A stretch of 15,161 bases of DNA, from NCBI GenBank assembly GCA_910578655.1, contig CAJTQE010000039.1:926-16086 (forward strand), written 5' to 3'. Source of the stretch: an uncultured Christensenella sp. GTDB taxonomy: Bacteria; Bacillota; Clostridia; Christensenellales; Borkfalkiaceae. Of this stretch, positions 6,394-14,060 are shown in pieces. The position numbers and the translations under genes were made by a program. Numbering within the stretch: the stretch's first letter is position 1; each line of letters starts with the position of its first letter. The notes beneath the pieces are model-generated. The model ran no database searches and had not been told where the DNA came from. It saw nothing but the letters and a program-made list of their open reading frames with translations.

Positions 6394-6951
6394 ATGAAAA
6401 ATGTAGCAGTAATCGGTGGCGGAGCAGCAGGGCTAATGGCGGCGTATGCTGCGGCGGCAAACGGAAATAAAGTAACAATCTTTGAGAAAAATGAAAAATG
6501 CGGAAAAAAAATTTACATTACAGGGAAAGGCAGGTGCAATTTAACGCACGACTGTTCACCGGAAGATTTTTTACAGTATGTAGTTTCTAATAGCAAATTT
6601 TTGATGGGGGTAATTTATAATTTTTCACCACATAAAACAATGCAGTTTTTTGAAGATGGAGGGCTAAACTTAAAAACTGAAAGAGGAGACAGGGTTTTTC
6701 CTGTTTCGGACAAATCAAGTGATGTAACTAAATGTCTAGAAAAATACTGTTTGAATATGGGCGTAATCTTTAAATTCAACGAGAAAGTGTTAAAAATTGC
6801 AAATTTGAATAGTACTATGTTTAACATAATAACAGAAAAAAGCGAGTACCCGATTGATTGTGTTATCATCTGTACAGGCGGACTAGTTATCCGTCAACGG
6901 GTTCTGATGGCGACGGTTACAAATTTGCGCAACAGGTTGGACATAAGATAA
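6394..6951 (+). CDS. BaiN/HI0933-family flavoprotein, N-terminal part (frame break near 6884)
   Basis: This is the N-terminal ~163 residues of a family of FAD-binding NAD(P)-linked oxidoreductases (HI0933/BaiN type, ~400 residues, physiological substrate unknown for most members). MKNVAVIGGGAAGLMAAYAA at residues 1-20 is the dinucleotide-binding fold with G-G-G-A-A-G, and E31 ends the second strand, where FAD ribose is bound. GKKIYITGKGRCNLT at residues 37-51 is a hallmark of this family. The frame reads correctly to C-T-G-G near 6882 and then runs into unrelated residues to a TGA at 6951. The expected S-Y-P-x-T-G-S-x-G-D-G continues in another frame from 6885, so one base appears to be missing at 6883-6884. 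ATG 6394 is preferred, with a weak AGGTTG upstream; an in-frame TTG at 6379 gives no better start. Confidence 0.85.
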   Translation: MKNVAVIGGGAAGLMAAYAAAANGNKVTIFEKNEKCGKKIYITGKGRCNLTHDCSPEDFLQYVVSNSKFLMGVIYNFSPHKTMQFFEDGGLNLKTERGDRVFPVSDKSSDVTKCLEKYCLNMGVIFKFNEKVLKIANLNSTMFNIITEKSEYPIDCVIICTGGLVIRQRVLMATVTNLRNRLDIR

Positions 6952-7610
6952 TTGACCCCAAGCCGGCATTGTGCGGCTTTAATCTGATCGGGGAGTACTT
7001 TAAAAAACTGCAGGGATTGACTTTAAAAAATGTCAAAATTACTTTAAAATTTAATGGAAAAGTTCGGGAAATTTTTGGTGAAATGTTGTTTACTCATTTC
7101 GGTGTTTCCGGTCCAATAATTCTTACGGCATCAAGTTTAATCAATAGGTGTGATTTAAAGTCTGTAAAACTCTCGCTTGACCTGAAACCTGCGCTTACCG
7201 ATGAGCAGTTGAATAATCGTATATTGCGAGATTTTGACATTTATAAGAATAAGAATATTTCTAATTGCTTGAAGCAGCTTTTACCAAACGCAATCATTCC
7301 CGTAATTTTGGATAAGTGCGGTATTCCACAAAACAAAAAAATAAACTCTATTACAAGAAACGAAAGGTTGAGTTTGTTGACAACCATTAAAAATTTTGAT
7401 ATGATTATTTCGTCGTTGCGTAGCTTTGACGAAGCTATCGTTACGGCCGGCGGGGTGGATGTGAAGGAAATAAATCCCAAAACTATGGAAAGTAAATTGG
7501 TTAAGGGATTGTATTTTTGCGGTGAGGTGCTCGACTTAGATGCTTTAACCGGCGGATTTAATTTGCAAATCGCGTTTTCGACCGGTTTTGCGGCCGGAAA
7601 CAGTATATAA
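6858..7610 (+). CDS. BaiN/HI0933-family flavoprotein, C-terminal part
   Basis: This frame carries the remaining ~240 residues of the flavoprotein; real homology starts at about 6885 (SYPSTGSDGDGYKFAQQVGH), and the residues encoded from 6858 to 6884 are out of frame. It includes the insert domain (LTLKNVKITLKFNGKVRE... EMLFTHFGVSGPIIL) and the closing FAD-binding segment YFCGEVLDLDALTGGFNLQ, followed by A-F-S-T-G-F-A-A-G, which is very well conserved in the family. With one base restored, the whole gene (6394-7610) gives about 405 residues, the normal size, and every family motif is intact. That favours a recent mutation or a sequence error over long decay. It stands first in an operon with cmk, plsC and ispH, a frequent arrangement in Clostridia. 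Confidence 0.85.
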   Translation: MCYHLYRRTSYPSTGSDGDGYKFAQQVGHKIIDPKPALCGFNLIGEYFKKLQGLTLKNVKITLKFNGKVREIFGEMLFTHFGVSGPIILTASSLINRCDLKSVKLSLDLKPALTDEQLNNRILRDFDIYKNKNISNCLKQLLPNAIIPVILDKCGIPQNKKINSITRNERLSLLTTIKNFDMIISSLRSFDEAIVTAGGVDVKEINPKTMESKLVKGLYFCGEVLDLDALTGGFNLQIAFSTGFAAGNSI

Positions 7611-7618
7611 ACTCGATT

Positions 7619-7810
7619 ATGTCAGACGAAGTAGTTAATAAATGCAAAAAAATTTCATATTGTAGCTGTACTGTTGTCTTTTCAATGCTGATTACGTTGG
7701 GGCTAAATTATGCTGCTAAATCTTTCGGGATTGAAAATACATATGAACGGCCGGACTGTCGAAGGTACGGTGGTGAGTTATACTTTGCGAAAAGACACTG
7801 CCGATTCTAA
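7619..7810 (+). pseudogene. N-terminal part of a two-helix membrane protein (frame break near 7735)
   Basis: The frame from ATG 7619 gives a short polar start and one strong hydrophobic helix (residues ~15-33, C-T-V-V-F-S-M-L-I-T-L-G-L), then becomes Arg/Cys/Tyr-rich out-of-frame sequence to a TGA at 7808-7810. The sensible continuation, with strand-forming residues, lies one base further on in the frame that is open from 7707. Skipping one base between about 7725 and 7743 joins them. The gene begins 8 bases after the flavoprotein stop and shows no clear ribosome binding site, so it is probably coupled to it. Confidence 0.45.
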
Positions 7811-8411
7811 ATATCTTTGCGGCTATAAGTGTGAATATATAGACGGTATAAACGGGAAATATTATTCCACTGTTACTTATTATCCCGTTGCGAATAAAAC
7901 CAATTATAAAGAGTATTACGAATCGCAAATCGGAAAAAAGATAGAGCTTGTTATAGACGACAGCGGTCATTGTATCGCAAAACGTGACATGGCTTTCGAT
8001 TTGATAAGATGGATATTTCTGCCGAGCGGATTATTAATTATTGTCGGTATGAGCGGTATTTCTGTAATTGCGATAAAGAAATTTTATTTCGATAAGCGGA
8101 AGCAGGCTGCTATTCAAGCGCGCATTGAAGAAGCCGAATTGACTGAATTAAACGACGGGTTTTTCATTGACGGTGTGTTTTGTTCAAGTATGGACAGCTT
8201 TGTGGCTTCTTTAAATTGCAGGAATACTTTACGGCAGCGTCAAATATGCGCTATGCCGTCGGACGAGGCTACTGAAACCGTTTCGCGTATGGATACCGAA
8301 AGCCGCAAAAATTTTTATTGGAAAGGTAAAGTCATTCCCAAAAATTCGCGGTTATACGGCGAACTTCTGGAACGGGCAAATAGCGAACAACGTAAAAATC
8401 AATTAATATAA
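7710..8411 (+). CDS. Membrane protein resembling DUF3592, main part
   Basis: From about 7743 (MNGRTVEGTVVSYTLRKDTA) the frame encodes an all-beta segment of ~80 residues with T-V-x-G-T-V-V-S-Y and Y-x-C-x-Y-x-D-G-I-N-G-K-Y-Y, a pattern like the extracytoplasmic domain of DUF3592 proteins. A transmembrane helix (IFLPSGLLIIVGMSGISVIA) and a ~100-residue charged cytoplasmic tail follow. Together with the upstream helix in the 7619 frame, the protein would be ~263 residues: helix, outside domain, helix, cytoplasmic tail. The assignment is by topology and pattern, not by a diagnostic motif, and no function is known. The ATG at 7710 is unlikely to be a true start because it would discard most of the first helix. 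It lies between the flavoprotein and aroH-cmk genes and adds a less common member to an otherwise familiar operon. Confidence 0.6.
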   Translation: MLLNLSGLKIHMNGRTVEGTVVSYTLRKDTADSKYLCGYKCEYIDGINGKYYSTVTYYPVANKTNYKEYYESQIGKKIELVIDDSGHCIAKRDMAFDLIRWIFLPSGLLIIVGMSGISVIAIKKFYFDKRKQAAIQARIEEAELTELNDGFFIDGVFCSSMDSFVASLNCRNTLRQRQICAMPSDEATETVSRMDTESRKNFYWKGKVIPKNSRLYGELLERANSEQRKNQLI

Positions 8412-8426
8412 ATAAAGGATAAACTT

Positions 8427-9434
8427 ATGAAAGCTATAAGGGGTGCGATAACCGTTAATGCCGATACGGCAGAAGAAATCAAAAAGAATGTAAAACTGTT
8501 GCTTACAAAATTAACTGAAGAGAACGGACTTGCCGCGGAAAATATTGTATGTATAATGTTTTCCAATACGTCGGATATTCATTCGTATTATCCGGCGAAG
8601 GCGGCCAGAGAGGTCGGTTTCTTTAACTGCGCGTTATTTTCTTCAATAGAGCCGGATATAGACGATTCGTTACCGCTCTGCATAAGGGTTATGGTTTTGG
8701 CGGAAACGGAAATGACCCCAAAACATGTTTATCTTAACGGAGCTGCGAATCTTAGAAAGGACATAACGCAAAAACTTAATATTGCTATCGACGGTCCTGC
8801 CGGCAGCGGAAAGAGCACCGTTTCGAAAATATTATCTAAGCGTTTCGATATCCTTTATCTTGATACGGGCGCAATGTATCGCGCGTGTGCGCTTGCATGC
8901 GAAAACGCGGGTATCGACTGTAAAGATGAGTCGGCTGTTAAATCATTTGCCGATTCAATAGACATAACAGTAAAGTACGAAAATAAAACTCAAAAAACTT
9001 ATTTGAATGGCAGGGACGTTTCTGAAATAATTCGAACTCCGCACATTTCGTTAATGGCATCTGTGGTGTCTGCTTACGGTTGTATCAGAACCAAAATGGT
9101 AGAATTACAAAGAAAGATTGCTAAAAACAGCTCCTGTGTCCTCGACGGCAGGGATATAGGGACTAACGTTTTACCTGCGGCAGAATTTAAATTTTTTCTT
9201 ACGGCATCGCCGGAAGTCCGCGCAAATCGCAGACTTGCGGAAAACGAGCTTAAAGGTTTTAATCAGTCTTTTGAGGACGTATTGAGAGAAATAAAAGCGC
9301 GCGACGCACAGGACACAAACCGTAAAATTGCACCTTTACTTAAAGCAAACGATGCTATGGAAATTAATACAGATAAGTTATCGGAAGAAGAAGTAGCTAA
9401 CGAAATATGCGCAATAATTCAAGGTAAAATATAA
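8427..9434 (+). CDS. cmk: Fusion of AroH-type chorismate mutase and cytidylate kinase
   Basis: The 335-residue protein has two complete enzyme domains. Residues 1-113 are an AroH-class chorismate mutase (chorismate to prephenate, for Phe/Tyr). R5 in IRGA, R61 in YPAKAARE, E75, R87 in LCIRVMV and Y102 in HVYL align with B. subtilis AroH R7, R63, E78, R90 and Y108. The position of its Cys75 appears to be serine (S72). Residues 117-335 are CMP kinase (CMP/dCMP to the diphosphate): the P-loop GPAGSGKST at 123-131, DTGAMYRA at 146-153, and GRDIGT at 241-246. The linker is only a few residues. AAAGGA lies 8 bases before the start. Its stop overlaps plsC by one base (TAATG). Clostridia often carry cmk beside aromatic-pathway genes, which suggests how the fusion arose. 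I call the product from motifs and am confident of both domains. Confidence 0.93.
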   Translation: MKAIRGAITVNADTAEEIKKNVKLLLTKLTEENGLAAENIVCIMFSNTSDIHSYYPAKAAREVGFFNCALFSSIEPDIDDSLPLCIRVMVLAETEMTPKHVYLNGAANLRKDITQKLNIAIDGPAGSGKSTVSKILSKRFDILYLDTGAMYRACALACENAGIDCKDESAVKSFADSIDITVKYENKTQKTYLNGRDVSEIIRTPHISLMASVVSAYGCIRTKMVELQRKIAKNSSCVLDGRDIGTNVLPAAEFKFFLTASPEVRANRRLAENELKGFNQSFEDVLREIKARDAQDTNRKIAPLLKANDAMEINTDKLSEEEVANEICAIIQGKI

Positions 9435-10093
9435 TGTCAAAAAAAGAGAAAGCCAAACTCCGACCCGTAGCAAAATGGTTCAGGGCGATGCGTCGTGCAG
9501 AACCGTTCCTGTACCGTCCGTTTTTTCCTTATAAAAAACACGGAAACGTTACGCAGTTTAATGACAGGGCATATATATTTGTAGGTAATCACTTAAGTGT
9601 TTTTGATGTTGTGTTTCCAGCCGTTTCTACTAATCGTGTCGTTCACTTTATGGCGAAGAACACTCTTTTCGAAAAAGGACTTATGAAAAAATTTGTTACA
9701 AAATGCGAATGTATTCCCGTAAATAGAGACGGAACGGATGTGAAAGCCGTTATGCTTGCTATGAAATATTTGAAAATTGGAGATTGCATTTCAATATTCC
9801 CCGAAGGAACAAGGAATAAAACTGACGAAATTTTTCTTCCGTTCAAAAGTGGAGCGGCAGCAATATCCATAAAAATGAAAACTCCTATAATTCCTATGGT
9901 TCAAGTTAAAAAGATAAAATTATTTCATAAGTCGAATGTCCTTTTCGGCGAACCAATTGAGTTTACGGAATATTACGATAAACGTCTCACCGAAGAAGAT
10001 TTAAACAAATGTGACGACTTTTTGCGTAATAAATTATTTGAAATGTATGAAAATCTCAATTCATTGCTTATCAAGAAAAAGAGAAAAAAATAA
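9434..10093 (+). CDS. plsC: 1-acyl-sn-glycerol-3-phosphate acyltransferase
   Basis: This 219-residue protein belongs to the PlsC acyltransferase family, which adds the second acyl chain to lysophosphatidic acid at the inner face of the membrane, giving phosphatidic acid. The catalytic N-H-x4-D motif is NHLSVFD at residues 52-58 (H53, D58). The phosphate-binding motif FPEGTRNK spans 122-129. The third and fourth family blocks (F-K-S-G-A-A and P-I-I-P-M) are at 137-154. The N-terminus is basic with a weakly amphipathic stretch rather than a full transmembrane helix. The start overlaps the cmk stop by one base, with AAGG just upstream inside cmk. The gene ends immediately before the ispH start, so the three are one translational block. 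Confidence 0.92.
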   Translation: MSKKEKAKLRPVAKWFRAMRRAEPFLYRPFFPYKKHGNVTQFNDRAYIFVGNHLSVFDVVFPAVSTNRVVHFMAKNTLFEKGLMKKFVTKCECIPVNRDGTDVKAVMLAMKYLKIGDCISIFPEGTRNKTDEIFLPFKSGAAAISIKMKTPIIPMVQVKKIKLFHKSNVLFGEPIEFTEYYDKRLTEEDLNKCDDFLRNKLFEMYENLNSLLIKKKRKK

Positions 10094-10627
10094 ATGAAAA
10101 TTTATATTGCGAAAAACAGCGGTTTTTGCAAAGGTGTGGAACACGCTGTTGATACCGCGCTTTCGCTTGAAACCCAAAATGCTTATATACTCGGTGAAAT
10201 AATTCATAATTACGAAGTTGTCAACGCCATAAAGGAAAAGGGACTTAAAGTAATTGATAACCTTGATGAGGTTCCCGATAACAGTACGGTTGTCTTTCGT
10301 TCGCACGGCGTACCTAAAAATTATTATAGCGAGTGTCAAAGACGTGACATCAAAATCGTGGACTGCACCTGTGGTTTTGTTAAGCGAACCCAAAAAATCG
10401 TTGCAGAGCAGAGCGAGCAGGGGAAATTTATTGTAATTGCAGGCGAACCAACGCATCCTGAAGTAGTCGGACTGTTAGGGTGGTGCGGAAATAATGCTGT
10501 AGTTGTCAGTGACGAAAATCATATTCCGCATATTCTTTATGATAAAAACGTCTGTATAGTCAGCCAAACAACCTTTTCTGCGACAAAATTTGAAAAAATT
10601 ATAGAAAATATTAGAAAAAGCGTGTGA
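10094..10627 (+). CDS. ispH: 4-hydroxy-3-methylbut-2-enyl diphosphate reductase (IspH), N-terminal part
   Basis: IspH is the [4Fe-4S] enzyme that makes IPP and DMAPP at the last step of the MEP pathway. This frame gives the first 177 residues. C12 in NSGFCKGV and C93 in DCTCGFV are two of the three cluster cysteines; H39 (IIHN), H71 (RSHG) and H121 with E123 (THPEV) are the conserved substrate residues. The frame stops at TGA 10625-10627, where the protein should continue: the next residues, with the third cysteine (KTICYTTIERQ), lie one base over. One extra base at about 10625 accounts for the break. The ATG follows the plsC stop directly, with only a weak A/G-rich site (AAGAGA) ahead. As ispH is essential wherever the MEP pathway is the only isoprenoid route, an intact gene is expected. 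Confidence 0.9.
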   Translation: MKIYIAKNSGFCKGVEHAVDTALSLETQNAYILGEIIHNYEVVNAIKEKGLKVIDNLDEVPDNSTVVFRSHGVPKNYYSECQRRDIKIVDCTCGFVKRTQKIVAEQSEQGKFIVIAGEPTHPEVVGLLGWCGNNAVVVSDENHIPHILYDKNVCIVSQTTFSATKFEKIIENIRKSV

Positions 10628-10628
10628 A

Positions 10629-12167
10629 AAAACAGTTGCTGTTTTCAAGACGATTTGTTATACTACTATAGAACGGCAAAGCGAGACGGAAAAACTTGCT
10701 AAAAAGTGTGAAGCAATGCTTGTTATCGGTGGTTTAAACAGCAGTAACACCAATAAATTATACGAAATTGCTTTAAAATATTGTAGTAATGTTTTCAGAC
10801 TTGCTAATTCCGAAGATATGGATTATTCCAAATTAATTAAATTCAAAAGTATAGGTATTGTTTCAGGGGCGTCAACCCCGAATGCGCAAACCCGGGAGGT
10901 TCTCTTAAAAATGGAAGAAAACACAGAAGTTAAGGCAACTAACTCTATAATCGACAGTGAATCAAAATTTAAAAAAGGTCAGATAGTTCAGGCAACTATT
11001 TCGCAAGCAACTGAAGAAGGTTTGCAAATATTGCTGCCGTTCTCAAAGAAAGAAGTTGCTTTGAGTAAAGATGAGCTTGACTGTGAAAAGTATGATGTGT
11101 CCGAATATATGGACAAAATCGGCGAAACTATTGATTTGCTTGTCGTAGAGCTTAAGCCCAGCCTTAAACTTTCTCAAAAAATGATAAGAATGCTGAAAGA
11201 GGAAGAATCTTTAAGCGCAGATATAGAAGCCGGAAAAGAATTTTCAGTTGTTTGTACAGACACTAATAAAGGCGGTCTTGTATCTCAGCTTGGAACTTAC
11301 TCGGTATTTATCCCGGCAAAAGAAATACGTATGGGGTTTGTAAAAGATTTATCCAAGTACGAGGGTAAAACGCTTCGTCTTCGCGCTCTGGAAATAAGAA
11401 AAACCGGAAGAAAAGAAATTATTGCTTCACAGCGCGTCATTTTGCAGGAAGAGCATGATGCTAACGAAGCGGCAAAAGCAGCAAAAGAAGAAGAGTTTTT
11501 TGCAAGTATTTCAGTTGGCGATATAGTCGACGGCAAAGTTGAGCGCACTACCAACTTCGGCGCATTCGTTTCTGTGAACGGTTTCGACTGTCTCGCTCAT
11601 ATTTCCGACCTTTCTTGGACAGGAACAGATGAGGTAAAGGACGTGCTTGAAATAGGCAAAACCTATCAATTCAAAGTGCTTAAAATTGACAAGAATAATA
11701 AAAAGGTATCTATAGGATATAAGCAGTTGCAGCCCCAGCCTTGGGATCTTGCTGTAAATAATTATGCAGTTGGCGATGTGATTCACGGAAAAGTTGTAAG
11801 GCTCGTTCCGTTCGGCGCTTTCGTTGAAGTTGAAAAAGGTATTGACGGATTAGTTCATGTTTCCCAAATTAGCTATGACAGAATTGAAACTCCTGCGTCT
11901 GTGCTTAACGTTGGTGACGAGGTAGACGCGAAAATTATTGCGCTCGACATTGACGCGAAGAAAATGAACCTTTCTATTAAGGCTTTGCTTCCCGAACCCG
12001 AGAGAGCACCCCGTGCCCCCAAATCAAGCGAAGATGGCGAGGACAACCGTAAAGCACGTTTCACAAGAAGACATAACAGTGATGACGAGCTTTCTACTTG
12101 GAGCGAAGGAAGTATCTCTGGCACTTCGATTGCTGATTTGCTTGCGAGTGCAAAGAATAATAAATAA
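10629..12167 (+). CDS. IspH C-terminal part fused to four S1 RNA-binding domains
   Basis: The frame is readable from 10629 (KTVAVFKTICYTTIERQ); an ATG-initiated version would start at 10716. The first ~100 residues complete IspH: the third cluster cysteine, the substrate-binding N-S-S-N-T, and SGASTP. Four S1-type beta-barrels follow. They start near FKKGQIVQATIS (10969), EAGKEFSVVCTD (11227), VGDIVDGKVERTTNFGAFV (11515) and VGDVIHGKVVRLVPFGAFV (11773); the last two are the most canonical. The tail is basic and serine-rich. Fusion of IspH to ribosomal-protein-S1-like repeats is known in Clostridia; the link between isoprenoid synthesis and RNA binding is not explained. Joined across the frame break, the whole protein is about 690 residues. 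The gene ends in a terminator at 12182. Confidence 0.88.
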   Translation, partial: KTVAVFKTICYTTIERQSETEKLAKKCEAMLVIGGLNSSNTNKLYEIALKYCSNVFRLANSEDMDYSKLIKFKSIGIVSGASTPNAQTREVLLKMEENTEVKATNSIIDSESKFKKGQIVQATISQATEEGLQILLPFSKKEVALSKDELDCEKYDVSEYMDKIGETIDLLVVELKPSLKLSQKMIRMLKEEESLSADIEAGKEFSVVCTDTNKGGLVSQLGTYSVFIPAKEIRMGFVKDLSKYEGKTLRLRALEIRKTGRKEIIASQRVILQEEHDANEAAKAAKEEEFFASISVGDIVDGKVERTTNFGAFVSVNGFDCLAHISDLSWTGTDEVKDVLEIGKTYQFKVLKIDKNNKKVSIGYKQLQPQPWDLAVNNYAVGDVIHGKVVRLVPFGAFVEVEKGIDGLVHVSQISYDRIETPASVLNVGDEVDAKIIALDIDAKKMNLSIKALLPEPERAPRAPKSSEDGEDNRKARFTRRHNSDDELSTWSEGSISGTSIADLLASAKNNK

Positions 12168-12181
12168 CTTACCGATTTTAG

Positions 12182-12205
12182 GCTCCGCATATTGCGGAGC
12201 TTTTT
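12182..12205 (+). terminator. Rho-independent terminator of the BaiN-IspH operon
   Basis: GCTCCGCA and TGCGGAGC form a perfect 8-bp GC-rich stem with a 3-base loop, followed by five Ts, 14 bases after the IspH-S1 stop. Confidence 0.93.
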
Positions 12206-12235
12206 AATTTATAAAAATCAACAAAGGTGGAAGGT

Positions 12236-14044
12236 ATGAAAAAAGAAGGACAAATAAAAATATCAAGCGAAAATATGATGCCGATAATAAAGAAATGGCT
12301 TTATTCGGACAAAGACATATTTTTAAGAGAAATTGTCGCAAACGGCGTAGATGCAATAACAAAGTTCAAAAAGCTAATTGATATGGGAGAAGCGAAAGAG
12401 GACGGTAAAGAATATTGCATTAAAATTTCAGTTGATAAAAAAGCCAAGACTCTTACCGTTGAAGATAACGGACTTGGTATGACTGAGGAAGAAGTAGAAA
12501 AATATATAACTCAAATTGCGTTTTCGGGTGCGTCGGATTTCCTTGCAAAATATGAGAAAGCGGGCGGTGACGGGATAATAGGTCACTTCGGTTTAGGTTT
12601 CTATTCTGCGTATATGGTGTCCGACGAAGTTGAAATATTTACCAAATCATATAAAAAGTCTGCTGCTGTGCATTGGGTCTCGGACGGTAATGCGACTTAC
12701 AGCATAGAGAGTTGCGACAAAAAAGAACGCGGAACAACTATAGTTATGCATATTGCTCCGCAGGAAAAAGAATTTCTTGATGAAAACAATATAAAAAATT
12801 TGATAAGAAAGTATTGTATGTTTATGCCCTATAACGTTTATGTTTCTTTCAAGGGCGACGGAAAAGACCGGCCGTTAAACAATACTGTTCCGCTGTATGC
12901 CAAAAATCCCAAAGAATGCAGCGAGGAAGACTATAAAGCATTTTACCGCGACACGTTTATGGACTATAACGAGCCGATTTTTTGGGTGCATTTGAATATG
13001 GATTATCCTTTCAATTTAAAAGGTATACTGTATTTCCCCAAAGTAAGAAACAAAGTTGAACTTGACAAGGGTAAGGTAAAGCTTTTCTGCAATCAAGTGT
13101 TCATTGCTGACAATATTAAAGAAGTAATACCCGAATTTCTTATGCTCTTGAACGGAGTAATAGATTGTCCCGACATTCCTTTAAACGTTTCACGTAGTTT
13201 CCTGCAAAACGATACCCAAGTACAAAAGATAAGCAAACATATTACTAAGAAAGTTGCCGATAAACTCATTTCACTATTTAAAACTGACCGTCCTAAATAC
13301 GAAAAATGTTGGGATGATACGGCAAACTTTATAAAGTTCGGTTGTATCAAAGACGAAGAATTCTTTGAAAAAATTAAAGATATAATCATTTATAAAGACC
13401 TTGACGGAAAGTTTGTAAACTTTAACGAAGTTGTCGGTGAAGAAACGGAAAGCGATAAAAAAGACAGCAAGAATGAACCCAAGACGGTTTATTACGTTTC
13501 AGACGCATTACAGCAAGCCCAATACGTCAAAATGTTTAAAGACGCAGGTTTGAAAGCAATACTCAGCGATACCTTTATCGACCCTCATTTTTTGAGCTAT
13601 GTAGAATATAAAACACCGGGTAAGCTTAAATTTATGCGCATTGATGCGGAGTTTGACGGTGCATTAAAATCCGGCGAAGTTACAGAAGATTCGGCACTTG
13701 CAGAGATTTTTAAAAATGCAATTGGCAACGATAAATTATCGATTAAGTTTGAAAAGCTTAAAAGCACGGTTCCCGCTTTCATAATTACGGACGAATATAT
13801 GCGTAGATATTCCGAAATGGGGCAAATGTACGGGATGTCCGACGGTGTGCTTGCTCAAACGATGGTTATCAACCTTGCAAGTCCCATAATCGGTAAAATC
13901 AAAAGTCTTGACAGCGAAAAACAGCACTTTGTCGCAAACTATATTTATTCGCTCGCCCTGCTTTCATTTAAGAAACTAGATGAAAATGAGCTTGACAAAT
14001 TCGTCAATGCAAATATTTATTTACTTGACAACTATATTAAATAA
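12236..14044 (+). CDS. htpG: Molecular chaperone HtpG (Hsp90 family)
   Basis: This 602-residue protein is bacterial Hsp90, an ATP-driven homodimeric chaperone of the cytosol. The GHKL ATP site is complete: E32 and N36 in FLREIVANGVDAITK (the more usual N-A-S-D-A reads N-G-V-D-A), DNGLGMT at residues 77-83, and GHFGLGFYSAYMV at 116-128. The middle domain carries the client and ATPase-stimulating segment with R-S-F-L-Q-N-D (near residues 322-328), whose arginine contacts the gamma-phosphate. A C-terminal dimerisation domain of ordinary size follows, a little shorter than E. coli HtpG (624). The ATG at 12236 is chosen because AGGTGG lies 5 bases upstream; a GTG at 12227 would fall inside that binding site. 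It stands between two terminators. No promoter box is convincing in the 30 bases before it. Confidence 0.96.
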   Translation: MKKEGQIKISSENMMPIIKKWLYSDKDIFLREIVANGVDAITKFKKLIDMGEAKEDGKEYCIKISVDKKAKTLTVEDNGLGMTEEEVEKYITQIAFSGASDFLAKYEKAGGDGIIGHFGLGFYSAYMVSDEVEIFTKSYKKSAAVHWVSDGNATYSIESCDKKERGTTIVMHIAPQEKEFLDENNIKNLIRKYCMFMPYNVYVSFKGDGKDRPLNNTVPLYAKNPKECSEEDYKAFYRDTFMDYNEPIFWVHLNMDYPFNLKGILYFPKVRNKVELDKGKVKLFCNQVFIADNIKEVIPEFLMLLNGVIDCPDIPLNVSRSFLQNDTQVQKISKHITKKVADKLISLFKTDRPKYEKCWDDTANFIKFGCIKDEEFFEKIKDIIIYKDLDGKFVNFNEVVGEETESDKKDSKNEPKTVYYVSDALQQAQYVKMFKDAGLKAILSDTFIDPHFLSYVEYKTPGKLKFMRIDAEFDGALKSGEVTEDSALAEIFKNAIGNDKLSIKFEKLKSTVPAFIITDEYMRRYSEMGQMYGMSDGVLAQTMVINLASPIIGKIKSLDSEKQHFVANYIYSLALLSFKKLDENELDKFVNANIYLLDNYIK

Positions 14045-14060
14045 TTTGAAGCGCAGTAAG

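Noticed and set aside
10615..10640. Programmed +1 frameshift in ispH, as in prfB
   Set aside because: There is a UGA at the shift, but no internal Shine-Dalgarno sequence upstream and no slip-prone codon; other nearby genes carry unrelated one-base breaks. Kept only as a question in the findings.
11873..12190. Open minus-strand frame of 105 codons opposite the S1 domains
   Set aside because: Serine- and leucine-rich mirror of the S1 tail, starting within the operon terminator; no start signal.
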